A stretch of DNA of 50,884 nt, from contig NZ_JAFBEK010000011.1 in the NCBI RefSeq assembly GCF_016908715.1, positions 1 to 50,884 on the forward strand, in the 5' to 3' direction. The notes under the pieces are model-generated. The model saw only the letters and a list, made by a program, of their open reading frames with translations, was not told the origin of the DNA and made no database searches. This document shows positions 43,313 to 50,884 of the stretch, in pieces (position 1 is the first letter of the stretch; each line of letters starts with the position of its first letter). A program made the translations under genes and the position numbers. Source of the DNA: Leuconostoc rapi. GTDB lineage: Bacteria; Bacillota; Bacilli; Lactobacillales; Lactobacillaceae.

Positions 43313-44821
43313 ATGAGTGACGAATTACGTGATACACACGGTAAATCAGTCAATCGTCTGGCGATGATGTTAGTAATGTTAATTGGTGTGTTTTCAGTCA
43401 TGCTGATGCAAACAGCATTAGGTACCGCTTTGCCAGCGTTGATGAAAGCATTTGATGTGAATGCTGCAACAGTGCAATGGTTAACAACCATTTTCTTGAT
43501 GGCCAATGGTATTATGGTGCCGGTTTCTGCTTTTTTGACAACACGTATTCCCACAAAAACGTTGTATCTGTCAGCATTAGGATTATTTACTATAGGAACG
43601 TTTGTTGCGTTCATGACGCCAACGACCATGTTTTGGCTATTAATGGTAGCACGGGTTTTGCAGGCGATGGCTGTTGGCATACTCATGCCCTTGATGCAGG
43701 TTGTTTCACTGTCATTGTTTGACGCCCAATCACGTGGAAAAGCTATGGGAATGGGTGGTCTAGTCATTGGTATGGCACCGGCTATTGGACCGACATTGTC
43801 AGGGTGGATTTTAGAAAAAGATCATACGTTATTAGGCTTAACGTTGCAAAATTCATGGCGCTCGATCTTTGGCGTTGTTTTGCCGGTTGTCATTGTTGTT
43901 ATGATTGCTTCGCTGTTCTTGTTCCACGACATTTTACCAATACAAAAGGTGACGTTAGATATACGGTCTCTTATTGAGTCTACTTTTGGTTTTGGTTTAG
44001 TATTATATGGTTTTGCCATGGTAGCTTCAGATGGTTGGGGGAGTTTGAATGTTATTGTTCCCTTGATTGTTGGCATTATCATTGTTATTGAATTCATGTG
44101 GCATCAGTCTCGAATGGAGAAGCCATTCTTAGATATGTCAGTATTTAAGTCAAGACAGTTTACGATTACAACTATTTTAGTGTCATTGGTCATGATGGCC
44201 ATGATAGGTGTAGAGATGGTTTTACCTATTTATATGCAAAATATTCGGGGCCTATCACCACTTAATTCAGGCTTGACCCTCCTTCCTGGTGCGCTCATGA
44301 TGGGTATTATTTCGCCAATTGCTGGTGCATTTTATGATAAACATGGCGCTAAGCGCCTAGCTATTACTGGATTTACAATTCTAATTATTGGTACGGTACC
44401 ATTGTTTTATATGACAGCTGAAACACCAACGTTGTATATCACAGCACTTTATACTTTGCGCATGTTTGGTATTGCCATGACAATGATGCCTTTGACAGCT
44501 TCTGCCATGGGGGCCTTGTCTCCAAAAACAGCTGCACAAGGCACAGCAGCTAACAATACGATGAGGCAAATTGCTGCATCTTTAGGAACAGCGGTTTTGG
44601 CTTCAGTTATGCAATCCGTTACTAAAAGTAACATGCCAAAGAAAGGCTTGAATGGGCAAGATCCATTGGCTTATGGTCGCAAGGCTCTAGATGCAACGCT
44701 TGGTGGTTTTCATGCATCATTCTTGTTGGCTGCATCATTTGCTGTTGTTGCTTTACTGATTACTTTTCTGCTTCATAGCGGTAAGGTTAACACCCCAAAT
44801 CAAGGAGGTGACGTAAGATGA
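43313..44821 (+). CDS. MFS multidrug exporter, DHA2 (14-helix) family
   Basis: This 502-residue protein has 14 membrane segments. Motifs are MLMQTALGTALPALMKAF and QWLTTIFLMANGIMVPV (helix 1-2 region), the ARVLQAMAVGILMPLMQ segment, and the antiporter motif around GLVIGMAPAIGPTLSGWI. This is the EmrB/QacA/LmrB group of proton-coupled drug exporters. The substrate cannot be told. GAGGAAA precedes the ATG. It overlaps the next gene by 4 bases. Confidence 0.92.
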   Translation: MSDELRDTHGKSVNRLAMMLVMLIGVFSVMLMQTALGTALPALMKAFDVNAATVQWLTTIFLMANGIMVPVSAFLTTRIPTKTLYLSALGLFTIGTFVAFMTPTTMFWLLMVARVLQAMAVGILMPLMQVVSLSLFDAQSRGKAMGMGGLVIGMAPAIGPTLSGWILEKDHTLLGLTLQNSWRSIFGVVLPVVIVVMIASLFLFHDILPIQKVTLDIRSLIESTFGFGLVLYGFAMVASDGWGSLNVIVPLIVGIIIVIEFMWHQSRMEKPFLDMSVFKSRQFTITTILVSLVMMAMIGVEMVLPIYMQNIRGLSPLNSGLTLLPGALMMGIISPIAGAFYDKHGAKRLAITGFTILIIGTVPLFYMTAETPTLYITALYTLRMFGIAMTMMPLTASAMGALSPKTAAQGTAANNTMRQIAASLGTAVLASVMQSVTKSNMPKKGLNGQDPLAYGRKALDATLGGFHASFLLAASFAVVALLITFLLHSGKVNTPNQGGDVR

Positions 44822-45495
44822 TTATTTTAATTATGGCGGCGTTTGCAATTTTAGCATTTTTTGCGAATATGACAATCAAATCATCTGGTGTTCGATATAC
44901 CGTCACGCTGTTGATGTTTGCTGGGCTGATTTTGAGTGTTACTGCGCTAGTTGGCAATATGCATGATCATTATGGCATGGAGAAAGTCACGACTACTAGT
45001 AAAAAAGTGATTCATTCGGCGGGTGCTGGCGATCAAGGCTTTGGTGTGTTACTTTACCAAAATGTTGGGACTGATGGTAAAGAAAATGTCTATATTTACA
45101 GAAAATCTGCAACTGATAAAAAAACAACAGTATCAAAACCGGATTTAAAAACTTCTTCAAGTCGAACGGACATTTCAGGAAATAAAGCTTATCAGGTGAC
45201 TCAGACAACGCGTTTTGTTTATAAATCGAATGGTTTTAAGTTTTTGTTTGGTATTGCCGGTAATGATCACGAATTGAAGCATCGCCATGTCACTTATCAA
45301 GTACCAGCGACATGGATTGCAATGACAACCGCACAAGCGGAAGCATTACCAGGTAAGTTGGCGCCAAAATCGGCTGCTGATAAAGCCGCCGCTGAGCAAC
45401 AGAAAAAGCAATTATCAGCGTTAACTCAGGTTAATCCTGATAAGGCAGCAACGTTACAAGTTGAACAAATCAAAAAAATATTACAAGGCAATTAA
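44818..45495 (+). CDS. DUF4811-type membrane protein, MFS partner
   Basis: This 225-residue protein starts in the stop of the exporter gene (ATGA) after a GGAGGTGA site. It has two membrane segments at about residues 2-17 and 25-45, then an extracytoplasmic, basic, beta-rich domain (GFGVLLYQNVGTDGKENVYIY) and a helical C-terminus rich in Ala/Lys/Gln. This matches DUF4811 proteins found after DHA2 exporters in lactobacilli; their function is not known. Tight coupling suggests an accessory role in export. Confidence 0.75.
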   Translation: MIILIMAAFAILAFFANMTIKSSGVRYTVTLLMFAGLILSVTALVGNMHDHYGMEKVTTTSKKVIHSAGAGDQGFGVLLYQNVGTDGKENVYIYRKSATDKKTTVSKPDLKTSSSRTDISGNKAYQVTQTTRFVYKSNGFKFLFGIAGNDHELKHRHVTYQVPATWIAMTTAQAEALPGKLAPKSAADKAAAEQQKKQLSALTQVNPDKAATLQVEQIKKILQGN

Positions 45496-45511
45496 ACCCT
45501 TGAAATATGAT

Positions 45512-45550
45512 AAAAAGCGACAATTTCTGTTTCGGAGATTGTCGCTTTTA
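45512..45550. terminator. Terminator of the exporter pair
   Basis: AAAAGCGACAATTTC and GAGATTGTCGCTTTT pair around a short loop. Confidence 0.85.
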
Positions 45551-45609
45551 TGCTATGATAGGGAAAATATGTGTTCATAAAAGTTATAAACTGACGGACA
45601 GGGGGTAAC

Positions 45610-47058
45610 ATGATGTATTTTTTTGTCAATAAAGGCATGGGTCATGGTAATAGTGGTGTTGAGCATGCCCAATTTTATCGTGCAGCTCAGTTTCGTGATA
45701 AAAATCTACCCTTTAAAATGATTTTTACAGACCATTTACCACGATTACATCAACATATGAAGGAATGGCATATTGCTGAGCATGAGGTCATTGGCGTGTA
45801 TGATTATTTATTGAGTGATGACCCAGATAAATATTTACGTGATGGTAACACGACCATGCATAACTTTGATGAAGAAGTGCTTTGGGATAATACCAATACG
45901 CAACGGATTATTAAACGGCAGACGACCGGCAATTATATAGAAACCATTCAACGGCGAAAACGCTATGATAAAGAAAAACAAGTATATCAAGTTGAAGATG
46001 ATCGTGTGATTTTGGAAAACAAAGAACATCAAGTGTCTTGGCATTACAGAAACGAGCCATCACGTGGTGATCAAATGACCAATATTCGTGTGGATAACTT
46101 CCGTGAAAAGGATTATTTGTTCACAACTTTTGAAGAATTATTAGACTTCTTTTTTTCAGACATTCAGCATCGCTTTGAAAATAACGTTTATTTGATTGAC
46201 CGTGGAACTGAAAACGAAGAGGCGATTATTCGTATCAAGCAACAGGATTACACATTGAAAATAGTCGATGTTGTTCATGCCGACCATTTTGTAACTTGGT
46301 ATCAGGGACACCCACTTTGGAATAATTATTACCAATATATGTTTGATCATTTGGCTGACGTAGATTTAATTGTTGTTGCCACAAAATTACAACGGCAGGC
46401 CATGTTGTCACAATTAAAAGATATTGGCGTTAATAATTTATCACGGAAAATCGTTGCTATTCCGGTTGGCGGTGTCGCTGACGTTTCGGAACCCCAAAAA
46501 TGGTTAGGCGGCGCTATGAAGTTTGTGACAGCATCACGTCTGCATTCCGAAAAACACATTACTCATATTATTCAAGCCATTAGTCAATTGCGTCAGGCGG
46601 GGTTGGATGCAACCTTAGCTATATATGGCGCTGGCATTGAAGAAAGCGCCTTGATCACGCTGATTAATACGTTAAATTTGTCTCCGTTTGTGATGTTAAA
46701 AGGATTAAGTCAAAATATGAGACTAGATATGCAAGCTTATGATGTTTTTGTATCAGCTTCTTATTCAGAAGGCTTTGGGTTAACTTATATTGATGCAATC
46801 AGTAATGCACTGCCGATTGCAACCTATGCTAATTTATATGGTGCACAAGAGCTTGTTTATGATGGGGTTAACGGTTATTTGGCGCAATTTAGCCGTAATC
46901 CTGCTGATGAACAGATTAATATTAGTCAACTCGCTGCCGCGATGCGGCATACGTTTGAAACCTATAATCAGTTATCAATAGGGGCACATGATGTTGCCAT
47001 GCAATTTCAAAATGACAGTATTGCTAACCAATGGCAAAAGGTAATGGTGAATTTATGA
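45610..47058 (+). CDS. GT4 family glycosyltransferase (Gtf1/GtfA/TagE-like)
   Basis: This 482-residue protein has the GT-B fold with an inserted beta-rich domain of the type seen in GtfA and TagE. The N-terminus MYFFVNKGMGHGNSGVEHA starts the first Rossmann half, the inserted part at about 60-200 includes NFREKDYLFTTFEELLDFFF, and DVVHADHFVTW returns to the fold. The C-terminal half has VTASRLHSEKH, IYGAGIEESAL and SEGFGLTYIDAISNALP, the acidic EX7E nucleotide-sugar site. GGGGG precedes the ATG pair at 45610/45613. The acceptor may be a glycoprotein or wall polymer; none is encoded nearby. Confidence 0.85.
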   Translation: MMYFFVNKGMGHGNSGVEHAQFYRAAQFRDKNLPFKMIFTDHLPRLHQHMKEWHIAEHEVIGVYDYLLSDDPDKYLRDGNTTMHNFDEEVLWDNTNTQRIIKRQTTGNYIETIQRRKRYDKEKQVYQVEDDRVILENKEHQVSWHYRNEPSRGDQMTNIRVDNFREKDYLFTTFEELLDFFFSDIQHRFENNVYLIDRGTENEEAIIRIKQQDYTLKIVDVVHADHFVTWYQGHPLWNNYYQYMFDHLADVDLIVVATKLQRQAMLSQLKDIGVNNLSRKIVAIPVGGVADVSEPQKWLGGAMKFVTASRLHSEKHITHIIQAISQLRQAGLDATLAIYGAGIEESALITLINTLNLSPFVMLKGLSQNMRLDMQAYDVFVSASYSEGFGLTYIDAISNALPIATYANLYGAQELVYDGVNGYLAQFSRNPADEQINISQLAAAMRHTFETYNQLSIGAHDVAMQFQNDSIANQWQKVMVNL

Positions 47059-47891
47059 CAACAATTGAAATCATTAATTCCTTAGCATATACTAATTTTC
47101 CAGGTATTGCTTGGCAAATCGAACAGGTCAGGTCTGGTAAAAGTGATGCATTGTGGCTAGCCACACCGCATGAGGATGCAACGGATCTAGTCCGTAAATT
47201 AGGGTTAGATCCGACGTATGTTTACGATATGTATGCCCAACGTTATCTTGAAGACATCGACAATGAAAACGGCCTTTGGTGGACGGATTTACCAGTACCT
47301 GATGGCGCGCAATTTATGATTAATCGGGATGGAACCAAGGACATTATTAGTCGTGGGCAGGTCAGAGCACACGTCCGTTGGTTCAATGATTCTAAAAGGC
47401 TCGTCCAGGCAGTTGTCTGGCAAGATCCAGATGGCAAGATTGATTACAAAGATATCTATCGACGAGATGGAAAGTTATTTGCGAAGCAATATTTTAGTGA
47501 AGGGGATTTATTAGAGTCAGATTTTTACTTTGGACAAGGGACCGTTCAAGTGAGCGATTTTTACTTTGAAAACCACCGTAATTTTGTGTATGCATATGAT
47601 CAAAAATATCAACAAGCGGAGGCATATATTGCTAGTATTGGGAATAAATGGCCACAATACACTTTTAATACGACACAGTTAGGACGTGAAATTGCCTTTT
47701 CGCCACAAAATACAGTTTTAACATTAGTTGATGGCGTTTTGGATGGACAAGGTCGAGTGCGACATGATGTAATCGCTATTTTGAATGATGTAAGACATAA
47801 AATTCAACAAGTGCGCATCTCACAGCATGACTTTGATATTTTGAAATCACAGGGTATTGCGACACATAAAGTGCGCATCGTCAAATTTTGA
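47055..47891 (+). CDS. Companion protein of the glycosyltransferase (GtfB/Gtf2-like N-terminal domain)
   Basis: ATG 47055 overlaps the glycosyltransferase stop (ATGA) and gives 278 residues. The sequence resembles the inserted beta-rich domain found in GtfA/GtfB pairs (INRDGTKDIISRGQVRAHVR, AVVWQDPDGKIDYKDIYRRD, LLESDFYFGQGTVQVSDFYF). The nucleotide-sugar half of GtfB-like proteins is only partly present, and the chain ends at VRIVKF. It may act as a substrate-binding partner rather than an enzyme. Family assignment is tentative. Confidence 0.6.
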   Translation: MTTIEIINSLAYTNFPGIAWQIEQVRSGKSDALWLATPHEDATDLVRKLGLDPTYVYDMYAQRYLEDIDNENGLWWTDLPVPDGAQFMINRDGTKDIISRGQVRAHVRWFNDSKRLVQAVVWQDPDGKIDYKDIYRRDGKLFAKQYFSEGDLLESDFYFGQGTVQVSDFYFENHRNFVYAYDQKYQQAEAYIASIGNKWPQYTFNTTQLGREIAFSPQNTVLTLVDGVLDGQGRVRHDVIAILNDVRHKIQQVRISQHDFDILKSQGIATHKVRIVKF

Positions 47892-47971
47892 TTAGCTTTT
47901 CACATATCACAACACAACAACGACATTTTGTTTTATAATGGAGTTGTAACAATAAAATTTTGGAGGCTATC

Positions 47972-49189
47972 ATGGCTAAATTGACTGTTTCAGATTTGGA
48001 ACTTTCAGGTAAGAAAGTATTGATGCGCGTTGACTTTAACGTGCCTATCAAATCAGGCGTTATCGGAAACGATAACCGTATTGTGGCAGCATTGCCAACA
48101 ATTAAATATGTTCTTGAAAACAACGGGCGTGCAATCTTGTTCTCGCACTTAGGCCGTATCAAGTCTGAGGATGACAAGAAAGAATTGTCATTGGCACCAG
48201 TTGCAGCACGTTTAGGAGAATTACTTGGTCAAGATGTTAAGTTTGTACCACAGACACGTGGCGCAGAACTTGAATCTGCTATTGCTGCTTTGCAAGATGG
48301 TGAAGTATTAATGGTTGAAAACACACGTTTTGAAGACGTTGTTGATGGTCAAGAAGTTAAGAACGAATCGAAGAATAACCCAGAGTTGGGTAAGTACTGG
48401 GCATCATTGGGTGATGATTTGTTCATTAATGATGCGTTTGGGACAGCACATCGTGCACATGCATCAAACGTTGGTATTTCAGCTAATGTTTCGCAAGCAG
48501 CAGCCGGCTTTTTGATGGAAAAAGAAATCAAGTTCTTGGGTGACGCGGTAGCTAATCCAGTCCGTCCTTTCGTTGCCATCATTGGTGGGGCTAAGGTTTC
48601 TGATAAAATTGAGATTGTTAAGTCATTGTTAAACAAGGCTGACAAGGTTATCGTTGGTGGTGGTATGGCGTACACGTTTGATGCTGCTAAGGGTGATAAA
48701 ATTGGTAATTCTTTGTTTGAAGCCGATAAGGTTGAGTTGGCTAAAGAATTAATGGCTGAAGCTGGTGATAAGTTGGTTTTGCCGGTTGATTCAATTGCGG
48801 CCGATGCATTTTCAAACGATGCTAAGACGGAAATTGTGGATGCTAAAGCTGGTATTCCTGATGGTTATATGGGCCTTGATATTGGCCCTAAGTCAATCAA
48901 GTTGTTGCAAGACACTTTGGCTGATGCTAAGACGGTTGTTTGGAACGGCCCTATGGGTGTGTTTGAAATGTCTAACTTTGCCAAGGGTACTTTAGCTATT
49001 GGTGAAGAATTAGTTAAAGTAACTGAAAATGGTGGCACAACAATCGTTGGTGGTGGTGATTCAACTGCTGCCGTACAACAATTGGGTGTTGCTGACAAAC
49101 TCACACACATTTCAACTGGTGGTGGTGCTTCACTTGAGTACCTTGAAGGTAAGGAATTACCTGGCATTGCTGCTATTTCTGAAAAGTAA
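47972..49189 (+). CDS. pgk: Phosphoglycerate kinase
   Basis: ATG 47972 behind TGGAGG gives 405 residues. The enzyme makes ATP from 1,3-bisphosphoglycerate in glycolysis, or in the lower part of the phosphoketolase route. Motifs are [54 protein letters not shown] and the nucleotide loop [15 protein letters not shown] lies at 47934-47939 with a poor -35. It is transcribed alone, without gap or tpi. Confidence 0.97.
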   Translation: MAKLTVSDLELSGKKVLMRVDFNVPIKSGVIGNDNRIVAALPTIKYVLENNGRAILFSHLGRIKSEDDKKELSLAPVAARLGELLGQDVKFVPQTRGAELESAIAALQDGEVLMVENTRFEDVVDGQEVKNESKNNPELGKYWASLGDDLFINDAFGTAHRAHASNVGISANVSQAAAGFLMEKEIKFLGDAVANPVRPFVAIIGGAKVSDKIEIVKSLLNKADKVIVGGGMAYTFDAAKGDKIGNSLFEADKVELAKELMAEAGDKLVLPVDSIAADAFSNDAKTEIVDAKAGIPDGYMGLDIGPKSIKLLQDTLADAKTVVWNGPMGVFEMSNFAKGTLAIGEELVKVTENGGTTIVGGGDSTAAVQQLGVADKLTHISTGGGASLEYLEGKELPGIAAISEK

Positions 49190-49196
49190 TATGCTT

Positions 49197-49224
49197 AAAC
49201 AGTCTCGAAAGAGGCTGTTTTTTT
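49197..49224 (+). terminator. Terminator of pgk
   Basis: AAACAGTCTC and GAGGCTGTTT pair around GAAA, followed by T. Confidence 0.9.
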
Positions 49225-49306
49225 GTTGTCATGACCTGAAAATGTATTTTTAACAATAAATATGAGCATATATTCATATAACTGGTAAAACAGACAGTAT
49301 GTCCTG

Positions 49307-49312
49307 TATAAT
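49307..49312 (+). promoter_or_regulatory. -10 element of cysS
   Basis: TATAAT with a weak upstream element; it lies about 40 bases before the cysS ATG. No T-box leader is present. Confidence 0.5.
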
Positions 49313-49352
49313 GAATGCTAAGCAACAAAATGAGTCGCTAAAGGAGAGCACT

Positions 49353-50762
49353 ATGATTCATGTTTATAATACATTGACACGCGAAAAAGAACTATTTAAA
49401 CCGATTACACCGGGTAAAATCAACATGTATGTCTGTGGACCAACAGTTTATAATTATATTCATATTGGAAATGCACGATCATCAATTGCGTTTGATGTTG
49501 TCCGTCGTTACTTTGAGTACCGTGGGTATGATGTTAATTATGTCTCAAATTTTACGGATGTTGACGATAAAATTATCAAACGTGCTCGTGAACAGGGTGT
49601 TGATGAGATGACAATAGCGAACCGATATGCTGATGCGTTCCACCAAGATACATTGCCGCTGAATATTAAACCAGCAACAGTACGTTCTCGTGCAACGGAT
49701 GTTATTCCTGATATTATTGTGTTTGTTGGGGATTTAATTAAAAAAGGCTATGCATACGAATCTGAAGGCGATGTATACTTTCGTGCCAAACGTTTTAAGG
49801 GTTATGGTATTTTAGCACATCAAGATTTAGCTGAAATGGAGGCTAACGCTGCTGGCCGTTTGGATGATATTGAACTAACGCGTAAAGAAGATCCGATTGA
49901 TTTTGCTGTATGGAAATCAAGTCATGCAGAAGATGAAATTTCGTGGCAGTCGCCATGGGGTAAAGGCCGTCCTGGGTGGCACATTGAGTGCTCTGTCATG
50001 GCACAAAAATATTTGGCTGATACGATTGATATTCACGGTGGCGGTATTGATTTGGCATTTCCGCATCATACCAATGAAATTGCACAATCAGAGGCCCGAA
50101 CAGGTCAAACTTTTGTTAATTATTGGATGCATAATGGGTTTGTTAACGTCAACGATGAAAAAATGTCTAAATCATTGGGTAACTTTACGACTGTACATGA
50201 TATGTTAGCAAACTATGATGATCCCATGGCAATTCGCTATCTTTTAGCCACGACACAATATCGTCGACCAATTAATTATTCAAATGATACATTGGAGCAG
50301 GCCCGCGTGGCACTAGATCGTATTCGAACAGCATACCGCAACTTATCGTTTCGTTTAGAGACAGCTGTTGTTGGTCAAGATCAAGCAATTGAGAACATGA
50401 TTGAAAATCAAATCAGTAATTTTGAGTCTGCAATGGATGATGATTTCAATACCCCTAACGCTTTAGCGTCAGTTTTCGAACTCGTAACAACTGCAAATAC
50501 GTTGGCTGAAAGTCGACAAGTATCACTTGAGACGGTTCAGCATTTGCTAGACACAATAGCGAAATTAATGTCTGTGTTTGGAATCGAAGATTTGTCTGTG
50601 CAATCTGATTTAACAAAAGAACAATCTGAATTATTAAAGTCACGTACGTTAGCACGTGACACACATGATTTTGAGGCATCGGATCGTTTACGACAAGCGC
50701 TACGTCAATTAGGGATTGTTGTTGAGGATACACCACAAGGTCAACGTTGGCACAAGGCTTAA
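49353..50762 (+). CDS. cysS: Cysteinyl-tRNA synthetase
   Basis: ATG 49353 behind AAAGGAGAG gives 469 residues; an in-frame start at 49299 lies upstream of the promoter. It charges tRNA-Cys. Motifs are [19 protein letters not shown] (zinc Cys and the HIGH-type HIGN), [24 protein letters not shown] (zinc ligands) and KMSKSLGNF, the KMSKS loop. Length is normal. Confidence 0.97.
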   Translation: MIHVYNTLTREKELFKPITPGKINMYVCGPTVYNYIHIGNARSSIAFDVVRRYFEYRGYDVNYVSNFTDVDDKIIKRAREQGVDEMTIANRYADAFHQDTLPLNIKPATVRSRATDVIPDIIVFVGDLIKKGYAYESEGDVYFRAKRFKGYGILAHQDLAEMEANAAGRLDDIELTRKEDPIDFAVWKSSHAEDEISWQSPWGKGRPGWHIECSVMAQKYLADTIDIHGGGIDLAFPHHTNEIAQSEARTGQTFVNYWMHNGFVNVNDEKMSKSLGNFTTVHDMLANYDDPMAIRYLLATTQYRRPINYSNDTLEQARVALDRIRTAYRNLSFRLETAVVGQDQAIENMIENQISNFESAMDDDFNTPNALASVFELVTTANTLAESRQVSLETVQHLLDTIAKLMSVFGIEDLSVQSDLTKEQSELLKSRTLARDTHDFEASDRLRQALRQLGIVVEDTPQGQRWHKA

Positions 50763-50790
50763 AAGGACTCGCGTAGCGAGTCCTTTTTTA
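50762..50790 (+). terminator. Terminator of cysS
   Basis: AAAGGACTCGC and GCGAGTCCTTT pair around GTA, with a T run. Confidence 0.9.
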
Positions 50791-50884
50791 AACCTTAAGG
50801 AAAGGTAAAGGAAAAACCAGGAAAGCGAATAAGAGAAAAGGGGGAAGAAAAAAAGGGGGATAAAAAGCGAACGAAAGGAAAAGA
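50791..50884. other. Purine-rich low-complexity contig end
   Basis: The last 90 bases are almost entirely A and G in irregular short runs, unlike the rest of the window, with no coding frame. It may be low-quality sequence at a contig end rather than genomic DNA. Confidence 0.5.

Overview
The window looks like one end-to-end contig from a low-GC lactic acid bacterium, most likely Leuconostoc or a close relative. This rests on a leucocin/mesentericin-style bacteriocin exporter pair, a Met-type T-box in front of URO-D genes, the Apf-like LysM protein, the fused-free YjeF_N protein and the general gene set; no species assignment is claimed. It opens inside a transposase remnant and ends in low-complexity purine-rich sequence.

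Region 1 (1-10.4 kb) is a class II bacteriocin locus. On the minus strand lie a C39-peptidase ABC exporter and its HlyD-type accessory protein (458-3973), a LytTR response regulator (7967-8692) and a histidine kinase split by a one-base frameshift (8698-10007). Between them, on the plus strand, is an array of very small genes (4371-7712): double-glycine-leader peptides, small membrane peptides that are candidate immunity proteins, and broken copies. The array appears to be built from repeated cassettes. Three near-identical operator/promoter repeats (about 4046-4187, 6150-6290, 7280-7417) start the cassettes, and each cassette ends in, or abuts, a fragment of the 3' end of the response regulator gene (4968-5022, 5942-6150, 7238-7283). 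The array ends at the intact regulator gene. A candidate pheromone precursor (10150-10269) is divergent from the kinase.

Region 2 (10.4-14.5 kb) is housekeeping: a small membrane protein, a two-gene Fluc fluoride channel, a DegV protein, a hemolysin III-like protein, tRNA-Lys and uppP. Region 3 (14.5-20.2 kb) is a T-box-controlled operon of two URO-D-family proteins and a polar amino-acid type ABC transporter, best read as methionine/methyl-group acquisition. Region 4 (20.2-25.1 kb) holds nnrE, an alpha carbonic anhydrase, prfC, a promoter/cre/terminator unit with no convincing gene, and a uracil permease.

Region 5 (25.4-32.3 kb) is the complete F0F1 ATP synthase operon atpBEFHAGDC, with an odd 243-bp gap before atpD. 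Region 6 (32.5-38.5 kb) is a phnDCEE-type phosphonate/phosphate transporter, a 5'-nucleotidase-like enzyme and an Apf-like LysM secreted protein. Region 7 (38.6-50.8 kb) has an Old Yellow Enzyme homologue, tRNA-Glu, a HelD-like helicase overlapping coaA, a DHA2 drug exporter with a DUF4811 partner, a GT4 glycosyltransferase pair, pgk and cysS.

The most unusual part is the bacteriocin cassette array: a repeated promoter plus a recurring regulator tail that could act as homology for duplicating and reshuffling bacteriocin/immunity modules, next to a kinase whose reading frame depends on a homopolymer run.
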